Shown here piece after piece: positions 17,523 to 24,808 of a stretch of 64,000 nucleotides of DNA. The stretch is taken from positions 1 to 64,000 of the forward strand of contig JACNKQ010000035.1 of NCBI GenBank assembly GCA_014381945.1, in the 5' to 3' direction. This stretch comes from Actinomycetota bacterium. Lineage in GTDB: Bacteria > Actinomycetota > Acidimicrobiia > Acidimicrobiales > MedAcidi-G1. Each line of letters begins with the position of its first letter. Within the stretch, counting starts at the first letter, position 1. The notes under the pieces are model-generated. The model did not search any database, was not told where the DNA came from, and worked only from the letters and a program-made list of their open reading frames with translations. The position numbers were made by a program, and so were the translations under genes.

Positions 17523-18835
17523 GCTGCGTTCGCCTGCGTCTGGTTCTGGGGCGCCATGCCCGGGCAGCCCTTGGCCCGGTCGTCTATGTCGGCGTAGTCG
17601 ATGGGCGTGGCCACCTCGGCTTTGGTCGGACAGTGCTGTTCGGCCAACGGCAGCAGGGCGTCGAGGTCGAAGTCGTAGAGTTCGGCCACGTTGGTGGTGA
17701 GGAGCTTCACGACCTCTTCCACGGGCTGGCCGGCGAACGTGAGGCGCAGGTGGTCCCGCGTGTAGGGATGCGAACCCTCGATGTGCGGATAGTCGGAACC
17801 CCACATGACGTTGTCGATCCCGATCTCTCGGCACAGGTCGACCTCAGTCGGGCGCAGGAAGCTGGCTCCGACGTGGCACTGGCGCTGCCAGTATTCGGAC
17901 GGAGTGAGCGACATGCCGGCAACGGCCATACCGCCGAAGACGGCCTCAGAACCGTAGGTGGAGTGCTTCATTCGGTCGTAGAAGGAGTCGAGGCGCGCCA
18001 GGGTCTCGGGAACCCATGCGGTGCCGGTCTCGGTGTTGATGAACTGCAGGTCGGGATGCCGCTCGAACACGCCACTGAACATGAGGTGCCACAGGGCCCG
18101 TTGGCTCCACCAGGTGACCTCGAGCATGAACATCGCCAGCGACGACGGGAAGTGGTTGCCGAAGTCGGGCGTGGCCCCGCCTGCGTGGTGGTTGACCGGC
18201 ATCCGGTTGGCCTCGGCGGCCTCCCAGATCGGCTCGTAGCACTTGGCGTAGAGCGGCTCGAACGGCGACCCCGGGGGCGCCCCGGGCAGCAGGATCCCGC
18301 CCCGGAAGCCGTTCTCAGCCGCCCACTCGATCTCGGCGACCGAGCCCTCGACGTCGGCGAGGAAGATCTGGACGATGCCCGCCCTCCGCTCAGGTGCCTC
18401 GTCGATCAGGTCGAGCAGCCACCTGTTGTGGGCACGGAGTCCGGCCCAGCGATGGTCGATATCGGCGTCGTAGCCGGGCGCCTCGAACGAGGTTGCCGCC
18501 ACCGGAGCGAACGGGGGCTGGGTGTTGGGGAACAGCACCGTGGCGACCACGCCGTCCGCCTCCTGCTCGCGCAGGCGACGCTCGCTCGAGAAGTTGCGGT
18601 CGGCGTCGAGGACCGGGTCGCCGTCGACGCCGACGTTTCGGACCGACCGGTTCTGGTCCTTGAACGCTGCCTCGACCCGGGCGTGTTCGGCCTCCACCTC
18701 GTCGATCCACCCGTCGAAGTCGGCGTGGAACCTCTGTTCGAGGTAGGGCCTGTAGCCGCGCAGGTCTGCGCCGCAGTGGCTGTCGGCCGAGATGACGATG
18801 TGGTGGTCGGTCTCGGGAGTCCTGGTTCCGGACAT
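17519..18835 (-). CDS. Amidohydrolase-2 family metal hydrolase (copy 1)
   Basis: This 438-residue TIM-barrel protein resembles the ACMSD/amidohydrolase-2 family, with the N-terminal metal region ISADSHCG, VNHHAGG near residue 215 and the C-terminal signature MWGSDYPHIEG near 345. Members decarboxylate or hydrolyse ring-derived acids. It is clearly paralogous to the next gene, sharing the EYRPYLE/GYRPYLE region and W-G-S/T-D-Y-P-H. The ATG at 18835 follows 10 bp after the other copy's stop. They probably act on related intermediates. Confidence 0.85.
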   Translation of the reverse strand: MSGTRTPETDHHIVISADSHCGADLRGYRPYLEQRFHADFDGWIDEVEAEHARVEAAFKDQNRSVRNVGVDGDPVLDADRNFSSERRLREQEADGVVATVLFPNTQPPFAPVAATSFEAPGYDADIDHRWAGLRAHNRWLLDLIDEAPERRAGIVQIFLADVEGSVAEIEWAAENGFRGGILLPGAPPGSPFEPLYAKCYEPIWEAAEANRMPVNHHAGGATPDFGNHFPSSLAMFMLEVTWWSQRALWHLMFSGVFERHPDLQFINTETGTAWVPETLARLDSFYDRMKHSTYGSEAVFGGMAVAGMSLTPSEYWQRQCHVGASFLRPTEVDLCREIGIDNVMWGSDYPHIEGSHPYTRDHLRLTFAGQPVEEVVKLLTTNVAELYDFDLDALLPLAEQHCPTKAEVATPIDYADIDDRAKGCPGMAPQNQTQANAA

Positions 18836-18845
18836 TTTGGCCTCC

Positions 18846-20135
18846 TCAGTACTGCAGCGAGCAGTCGTACTCGTCGAGCCACCAGCGGGCGGTGCGGGTG
18901 GCATCCGGGGGCGTGCGCAGGTCGGGGTCCTGGCCGAGCGACTCGGGCGTCGGGCCGATGTCGGCGGCAATCGCGGTCAAGCCGTCGAAGTCGAGGCCGT
19001 AGCAGTCGATGGCGTTGAGACCCAGGAGCCGGCGGGTGTCCTCGATCGAAGCCTCACGGAAGTCATTTTCGAGGCGCATCACGGTGTTGGGCCACGAGCC
19101 CTCGGGATGCGGGTAGTCGGTTCCCCACATCAGGGCGTCGATGCCGTTGACATGGCGACGGCGGATCTCCTCGGTCGACATGGTGGAGGCTCCGATGAAG
19201 ATGCTGTCGCCGACGTACTCGGACGGCAGCTTCGTGAGCAGGCCCTTCATCCTCGAACCCATCTTCTTGGCCTTCCAGCTGGCGCCGAAGTTGACGTCGC
19301 ACTTCCAGAGCAGGTCGCCGAGCCAGTAGGAGCCGCACTCGACGACGCAGTACTTCAGCCCGGGGAACCGGTCGAACTTGCCGGAGAACAGCAGCTGCCA
19401 GAGGGGTCGGTGCGTCCAGAACGGCACCTCGTTGATGTACATGGCCACGTTCTCGCCGTAGGCGTCGAAGTCGGCCTCACCCGAGTGGGTGTGGACGACC
19501 AGGCCGGTCTCGGCGCATGCGGCCCACACCCTGTCGTAGTGGTCGCTGCCGTACGGCGGGAAGCCGTGCCACATGGTCGGAATCATCACCCCGTGGATGC
19601 CGGGGCGGCCGGCCAGCGACTCGATCTCGCGTACGGCCTCGTCGACGTCGTGGGTGATCGGCACCAGTGCCACGCCGGCACGGCGGACCGGGTTGGTTGC
19701 ACAGAACTCCTCGAGCCAGCGGTTGTGGGCCCTTGCGCCACCGAAGGCCTGTCGGGAGTCGGTGATCTGGCCGGCGGAGAGGCCGGCTCCGAATGGAGGC
19801 GACTCCTGACCGGTCACGGCGTCGCCGTCAGCGAAGATGACCTCGCCGGCCACCCCGTCGGCGTCGAGCACCTTGTCGCGGATGTCCGGGTCATAGGCGC
19901 CGAGGAGCCCCTCGGCGTTGTCGCCCTCCCACTCCGCCAGGAACTCGGCGTTCATCTCCTCCTGGATTCGACGGTGCTCGTGGCGTTCGGCGACGTAGGC
20001 GTCGAACTCCTCGTGCAGCGACGACTCGAGGTAGGGCCGGTACTCCTCGCACTGCAGGCCGGCGTGGGTGTCGGACGAGACGACGATGTACGGCTCCGGG
20101 CCGGTGCCGACCGGGGTCTTGGCGGGTGTGGTCAT
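18846..20135 (-). CDS. Amidohydrolase-2 family metal hydrolase (copy 2)
   Basis: This 429-residue paralogue of the downstream gene begins with VVSSDTHAG and carries HTHSGEADF near residue 222 and MWGTDYPHPEG near 340. It is the first gene of the leftward unit copy 2, copy 1, SDR. AGGAG lies before the ATG. The unit is divergent from a TetR gene across a 65-bp spacer, the usual arrangement for a repressor and its catabolic operon. The substrate is not identifiable from sequence. Confidence 0.85.
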   Translation of the reverse strand: MTTPAKTPVGTGPEPYIVVSSDTHAGLQCEEYRPYLESSLHEEFDAYVAERHEHRRIQEEMNAEFLAEWEGDNAEGLLGAYDPDIRDKVLDADGVAGEVIFADGDAVTGQESPPFGAGLSAGQITDSRQAFGGARAHNRWLEEFCATNPVRRAGVALVPITHDVDEAVREIESLAGRPGIHGVMIPTMWHGFPPYGSDHYDRVWAACAETGLVVHTHSGEADFDAYGENVAMYINEVPFWTHRPLWQLLFSGKFDRFPGLKYCVVECGSYWLGDLLWKCDVNFGASWKAKKMGSRMKGLLTKLPSEYVGDSIFIGASTMSTEEIRRRHVNGIDALMWGTDYPHPEGSWPNTVMRLENDFREASIEDTRRLLGLNAIDCYGLDFDGLTAIAADIGPTPESLGQDPDLRTPPDATRTARWWLDEYDCSLQY

Positions 20136-20187
20136 ATGCGGGCTCCTGGGAGGCTTCTGTCTTGAACACTGTCACATGCCGGCACGG

Positions 20188-20193
20188 TACCCT
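20188..20193 (+). promoter_or_regulatory. -10 box of leaderless tetR promoter
   Basis: TACCCT ends 7 nt before the GTG at 20201, inside the short divergent spacer where an operator would be expected. Confidence 0.5.
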
Positions 20194-20200
20194 GCAAGTC

Positions 20201-20845
20201 GTGACCACGACTCGGACCTCCAGCCGACATGCTGGCCTCGACCGGGACGATGTCATCGATGCGGCCCTCCTGCTGGTCGACGAGGGCGGCCCCGAGGCAC
20301 TCACCATGCGTCGACTCGCCGGCGAACTCGGCGTGGCGACCACCACCATCTACTGGCACGTCGGCAGCCGCGACGACGTGGTCGACGCCGTCATCCGACG
20401 CCATGCCGAACGCCTCGGCAGACAGGCCGCTTCAGGCGACACGCCCCGCCGGCGGGTCATGTCGGTGGCCCGCCACCTCTGGGACGGTGCGCTCGCCCAC
20501 CGGGGCATCACCCGACTGGCCGAACTCCACGGTGGCGCCTCTGTGCTCAACGAACACCTCGAGGTCGCCATGGCCCGCGAGCTGACCGCCGTCGGCGTGG
20601 TCGGTGACGATGCCCGCGATGCACTGCGGGCCATCCTCATCTGCGTCGGCGGGTTCCTCGTTCTAGCTCTGCGGGACGAACGGGCGATCACCCCCGAGCG
20701 CTCCCGCACCGCCGTCTGGTCCAGGGTCGAGGATCCCGACGTCGATCCCTCGACCCGCCGGGCCCTCACCACCCAGGTCGACCTGCCGGCGCTCTTTGAA
20801 CGCACGGTGCAGGCCGTAGTCGACACCTACGTTCCGGCACGCTGA
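20201..20845 (+). CDS. TetR-family transcriptional regulator
   Basis: This 214-residue protein has an N-terminal TetR HTH at about residues 15-60 (DDVIDAALLLVDEGG, then MRRLAGELGVATTTIYWHVG) and a helical ligand domain with a hydrophobic segment near residue 145. The GTG at 20201 is chosen over an upstream ATG because the HTH then sits at the usual position and TACCCT lies 7 nt upstream. It probably represses the divergent amidohydrolase-SDR operon and itself; the ligand is unknown. Confidence 0.85.
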   Translation: MTTTRTSSRHAGLDRDDVIDAALLLVDEGGPEALTMRRLAGELGVATTTIYWHVGSRDDVVDAVIRRHAERLGRQAASGDTPRRRVMSVARHLWDGALAHRGITRLAELHGGASVLNEHLEVAMARELTAVGVVGDDARDALRAILICVGGFLVLALRDERAITPERSRTAVWSRVEDPDVDPSTRRALTTQVDLPALFERTVQAVVDTYVPAR

Positions 20846-20873
20846 GCCCGACCCCCACCTGGAAATCGGCCGG

Positions 20874-22475
20874 CTAACCGGATTCGGCCGCCAACTCCGC
20901 CTCGACCGATGCCCGGAACGCCGCCAACTCGGCGTCCCGGCGCCCACCCGACCAGCCGGCAGCCTCAGCGACCAGTGTCGCCACCTCAGGGGCCGCAGTC
21001 AGCGTGGCCGCACGATCCTCCAGGCGGGCCCGGGTCCGACGCGACAACACATCGTCGAGGGTGGTCGCCATCTCGTGACGCACCGCGTGGACCGCTTCAG
21101 CCCTCAGGTAGGGCAGGCCCGGCACCAGCGGCTCGCCCAACGACGGATCGGCCTCCACCAGGTCCACGACAACCGACGCCTCACCACCGAACCGGCCATC
21201 CAGGTGCGCATCGCCGCTCCCTGCGCCCCCCGCCCCCCGCAGCGCAAGTTTTCTGGTGCGGCAACGCCGCCGCTCGCCTCGCAGGTCCAACACCGCATCG
21301 ACGGCGTCCTGTGCCATGCGGCGATACGTGGTGAGCTTGCCTCCGGTCACGGTCACCACACCTGACGGGTCGGTGTGCACGACATGGTGGCGGGATAGGT
21401 CGGCGGTGCGATCGGTCTCGGCGGTCGCCACCAGGGGACGCAGACCGGCCCACGACCCGGTCACGTCGGCGGGCACGAGCTCTGCGTCCGTCAGGGCGTT
21501 CACCGCTCCGAGCAGGTATGCGACATCGTCGGCAGTGCAGGTGGGCTCGTCGAGCGAACCGTCGAAATCCGTGTCGGTGGTGCCGATGTAGGTGTGTCCG
21601 TCCGGCCAGGGCAGGACGAAGATGGAGCGCCGGTCACCGCGCACCGGCAGCACCAGGGCCACGTCTGCCGGCAGCCGGTCATGGGGCACCGACAGGTGCA
21701 CGCCCTTGGCCGGCCGGATGTCGAAGGCGTCCACCACGCCGGTCAGGTGCTGGACGCCCTCCGCCCACACACCGCAGGCGTTGACCACCCCGTCGCAGGC
21801 CACCTCGACGGTTCGGCCATCGGCCTCGAGGACGGCACCCGTCACCCGGTCGCCCGACCGTTCGACGCCGGTCAACGCCGCATAGGTGGCAACCGTCGCT
21901 CCGTGGTCGAGCGCCGCCGTTCGGGCGAGCGTCAGGGTCAGGCGGGCATCATCGGCCCAGGCATCCCAGTAGCCGTACCCGGAAGCGACAACGCCCTCTC
22001 TGAGGCTGGGCAGGTGCGCCCGGACGGCGTCGGCGTCGAGGCGGCGGTGCCGGCCCAGCCGTGCCCCACCCGTCAGGTCGTACTGCCACAGCGCCACCCC
22101 CAGGGCCCGGGCCACCCGCCGGTCGACCAGGCCGCCCTTCGTGAGGATCGGCAGTACGAACTGCAGTCCCCGCACGAGGTGGGGTGCGTTGCGCAGCAAC
22201 CGGTGGCGCTCGAGCAGGGCCTGGTAGACGAGCCCGATCTCGCCCTGCTGGAGGTAGCGCAACCCGCCGTGCACCAACTTCGAGGACTTCGACGAGGTTC
22301 CCGAGGCCAGATCGGCCTTGTCGACCAGGGCGACAGTTAGCCCCCGGGAGGCGGCGTCGAGGGCAATTCCCGTCCCCGTGATGCCGCCGCCGATGACGAG
22401 CAGGTCGAACCGCTCCGAGGAAAGCCGCTCGAGGGAACGGTCACGGCAGAAGGCGGTCTCAGAGGGGTCGGGCAT
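20874..22475 (-). CDS. glpD: FAD-dependent glycerol-3-phosphate dehydrogenase
   Basis: This 533-residue protein has the N-terminal FAD motif VIGGGITGTGIALDAA near residue 27 and the GlpD signatures SSKLVHGGLRYL and YIGTTDTDFDG. The C-terminal helical domain is complete. It oxidises glycerol-3-phosphate to dihydroxyacetone phosphate and passes electrons to quinone at the membrane. The ATG at 22475 has TACCAT 9 nt upstream. It is divergent, across 94 bp, from an MFS-ABC fusion; a glycerol-phosphate link to that transporter is possible but unproven. Confidence 0.95.
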   Translation of the reverse strand: MPDPSETAFCRDRSLERLSSERFDLLVIGGGITGTGIALDAASRGLTVALVDKADLASGTSSKSSKLVHGGLRYLQQGEIGLVYQALLERHRLLRNAPHLVRGLQFVLPILTKGGLVDRRVARALGVALWQYDLTGGARLGRHRRLDADAVRAHLPSLREGVVASGYGYWDAWADDARLTLTLARTAALDHGATVATYAALTGVERSGDRVTGAVLEADGRTVEVACDGVVNACGVWAEGVQHLTGVVDAFDIRPAKGVHLSVPHDRLPADVALVLPVRGDRRSIFVLPWPDGHTYIGTTDTDFDGSLDEPTCTADDVAYLLGAVNALTDAELVPADVTGSWAGLRPLVATAETDRTADLSRHHVVHTDPSGVVTVTGGKLTTYRRMAQDAVDAVLDLRGERRRCRTRKLALRGAGGAGSGDAHLDGRFGGEASVVVDLVEADPSLGEPLVPGLPYLRAEAVHAVRHEMATTLDDVLSRRTRARLEDRAATLTAAPEVATLVAEAAGWSGGRRDAELAAFRASVEAELAAESG

Positions 22476-22484
22476 GGCCCTCGG

Positions 22485-22490
22485 ATGGTA
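22485..22490 (-). promoter_or_regulatory. -10 box of leaderless glpD promoter
   Basis: On the reverse strand TACCAT ends 9 nt before the glpD ATG at 22475. Confidence 0.45.
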
Positions 22491-22555
22491 GGGCGCTCCG
22501 ACCGGAAACCCCCGATCCATCCTTTCCTGACTCCGCGTCAGATTCATAGCGCGGT

Positions 22556-22561
22556 TAGAGT
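22556..22561 (+). promoter_or_regulatory. -10 box of leaderless promoter
   Basis: TAGAGT ends 8 nt before the GTG at 22570; no ribosome-binding site is visible. Confidence 0.45.
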
Positions 22562-22569
22562 CCCGCCTC

Positions 22570-24807
22570 GTGGCTGTCTCCCCGAAGGAAGATCCCCCGA
22601 CCGACGGCGGGACCACGCCCGCCGTCGCTGCATCGCTGGCCGCAACAGTCCTCGAGGAGGAGGCCCGCCGCGAGGAGATGCAGGCGGCCTCCGAGGTGCT
22701 TTTCGCCGACGACCTCCTGCCCGGCGTCAAGTCCGAGGGCATCAGCATCCGCAAGGGCCTCGCCATGGGCGGCGGCGCCGCCACCTTCGTGGTGCTCCTG
22801 CTGCTGGCCTCACTCGACGAACTCCAGACCGCCGCCATCACCGTCCTCGCCCCCGAGATGCGCGACACGTTCGGCGTGAGCGACGGAACCATCACGTTCA
22901 TCGCCGCCTCCTCGAGCGCCTTCGTCGTCTTCGGTGCCATCCCGATGGGCTGGGCCGCCGACCGCATGCGACGTGTCCCGATCATCGGCTGGTCCAGCGT
23001 CTTTTTCACCGCCATGGTCTTCCTGTCGGGCCTCGCCCCCAATGCCTTCGCCTTCTTCTGGGCCCGGTTCGGTGTCGGCATCGCCAAGGCCAACACCATC
23101 CCAGTCCACTCATCGATCATGGCCGACACATACCCCATCGGCATCCGAGGGCGCCTGGGCGCCACCATGAGCGGATCGGCACGCCTGGTCGCCGTCATCA
23201 GCCCGGTCCTCGTCGGCGCCGTGGCCGTGGCCGCCAACGGACCCGGCGAGATCGACGGCTGGCGCTGGGCCTACTACCTCTTCGGTATCCCCGTCGCCGT
23301 ACTCGCGATCGTGGCCTTCTTCATGAAGGAACCACCCCGCGGCCAGTGGGAGAAAATCGACGTGCTCGGCGAATCATTCGTCGAAAAGGACCCCCTGCCG
23401 GTCTCCCTCGACGCGGCGTTCTCCCGACTCATGCAGATCCGGACCGTCAAGACCGTGGTCGTCGGCTTCAGCGCCCTCGGCTTCGGCCTCTTCACCGTTC
23501 CGGTCCTCGAAAGCCTCTACCTCGAGGACCGCTGGGATCTCGACCCCCTCGACCGCGGCATCACCGTCACCGTCGGTGGCATCTTCGCCGTAATCGGCCT
23601 CCTGTACGTCGGCCCCAAGTTCGACCGGCTCTGGCGAGAGGACCCGACCCGGTCCCTGCGCATGGTCGGCATCTGCATCGGCCTCGGCACCCTGTTCAAG
23701 CCGATCCAGTACGCCGTGCCCAACGTGCCGCTGTTCATCGCCTTCGGCGTTCCCCAGACCGTCCTGTTCATCGCCGCCTTCGCCATGGTCAGCCCGCTGA
23801 TGCAGTCGATCGTCCCCTACCGGTTGCGCGGCAGCGGCACTGCACTCATCACGCTCTACATCTTCTTCATCGGCGCCGCCGGCGGCGGCCTCATCTCGCT
23901 GCTGTTCACCGACGCCTGGGGCCCCCGCACCACCGCACTCGTCCTGTCGGTCCCCACCTCCATCCTCGGTGGCTGGATCCTGTACCGGGGTGCCCGCCAC
24001 GTCCGCCACGACCTCTCACTCAACGTCCAGGAACTGCTCGACGAACAGGACGAGGAGAAGCGCCGCCACGAATCCGGTGAGGTCCCCGCCCTGCAGGTCA
24101 ACAACCTGGACTTCTGCTACGGACCCGTCCAGGTGCTCTTCGACGTGGGATTCGAGGTCAACCGGGGCGAGACGCTCGCACTGCTCGGCACCAACGGGGC
24201 CGGCAAGTCCACCCTCCTGCGCGTCATCAGCGGCCTCGGCACGCCTCGACGTGGCGTCGTCCGCCTGGGTGGCCGCACGATCACCTACACGTCGCCACAA
24301 CTGCGCGCCGCACTCGGCATCCACCAACTACCCGGCGGCAACGGCGTGTTCCCCGCCATGACCGTACGCCAGAACCTCACGATGGGCGCCTACATCCACC
24401 GCCGGGACAGCGACGACGTGGCGAGCCGGATCGACCGGGTACTCGGGTTGTTCCCCGACCTGGCCAACCGGCAGGACCAGCGGGCCTCGTCGATGTCCGG
24501 CGGCCAACAACAGATGCTCGCCCTGGCGCGGGTGCTGCTCCACGACCCCGAGATCCTGCTCATCGACGAACTCTCGCTCGGCCTGGCACCCACCGTCGTC
24601 CAGGACCTGCTCGGCATCATCGAACAACTCCAGGACGGGGGCCAGACGATCATCCTCGTGGAACAGTCCCTCAACGTCGCCCTGGCTGTCGCCGACCGGG
24701 CCATCTTCCTGGAAAAGGGGCAGGTCCGCTTCGAGGGCCCGGCACAGGAACTCCTCGAACGCGACGACCTTGCACGCGCCGTCTTCCTGGGCAGGGAGGG
24801 CGGCTGA
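22570..24807 (+). CDS. MFS transporter fused to a LivF-type ABC ATPase
   Basis: This 745-residue protein joins two systems. Residues 65-480 form an MFS permease of about 12 helices, including the loop GWAADRMRR between helices 2 and 3. After a charged linker, residues 510-740 form a complete ABC ATPase of the LivF class: Walker A GTNGAGKST, signature SMSGGQQQM, Walker B ILLIDELSLGL and the switch His region VEQSLNVAL. The stop is followed one base later by the GTG of the LivH-LivM-LivG fusion, so both are made together. MFS carriers do not use ATP; the ATPase presumably serves the partner permease while the MFS part adds a second route or substrate. Confidence 0.9.
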   Translation: MAVSPKEDPPTDGGTTPAVAASLAATVLEEEARREEMQAASEVLFADDLLPGVKSEGISIRKGLAMGGGAATFVVLLLLASLDELQTAAITVLAPEMRDTFGVSDGTITFIAASSSAFVVFGAIPMGWAADRMRRVPIIGWSSVFFTAMVFLSGLAPNAFAFFWARFGVGIAKANTIPVHSSIMADTYPIGIRGRLGATMSGSARLVAVISPVLVGAVAVAANGPGEIDGWRWAYYLFGIPVAVLAIVAFFMKEPPRGQWEKIDVLGESFVEKDPLPVSLDAAFSRLMQIRTVKTVVVGFSALGFGLFTVPVLESLYLEDRWDLDPLDRGITVTVGGIFAVIGLLYVGPKFDRLWREDPTRSLRMVGICIGLGTLFKPIQYAVPNVPLFIAFGVPQTVLFIAAFAMVSPLMQSIVPYRLRGSGTALITLYIFFIGAAGGGLISLLFTDAWGPRTTALVLSVPTSILGGWILYRGARHVRHDLSLNVQELLDEQDEEKRRHESGEVPALQVNNLDFCYGPVQVLFDVGFEVNRGETLALLGTNGAGKSTLLRVISGLGTPRRGVVRLGGRTITYTSPQLRAALGIHQLPGGNGVFPAMTVRQNLTMGAYIHRRDSDDVASRIDRVLGLFPDLANRQDQRASSMSGGQQQMLALARVLLHDPEILLIDELSLGLAPTVVQDLLGIIEQLQDGGQTIILVEQSLNVALAVADRAIFLEKGQVRFEGPAQELLERDDLARAVFLGREGG

Positions 24808-24808
24808 C

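Noticed and set aside
22570-24807. MFS-ABC fusion as two genes joined by a frame error
   Set aside because: The reading frame is continuous, with a plausible charged linker and no internal start or ribosome site at the junction.
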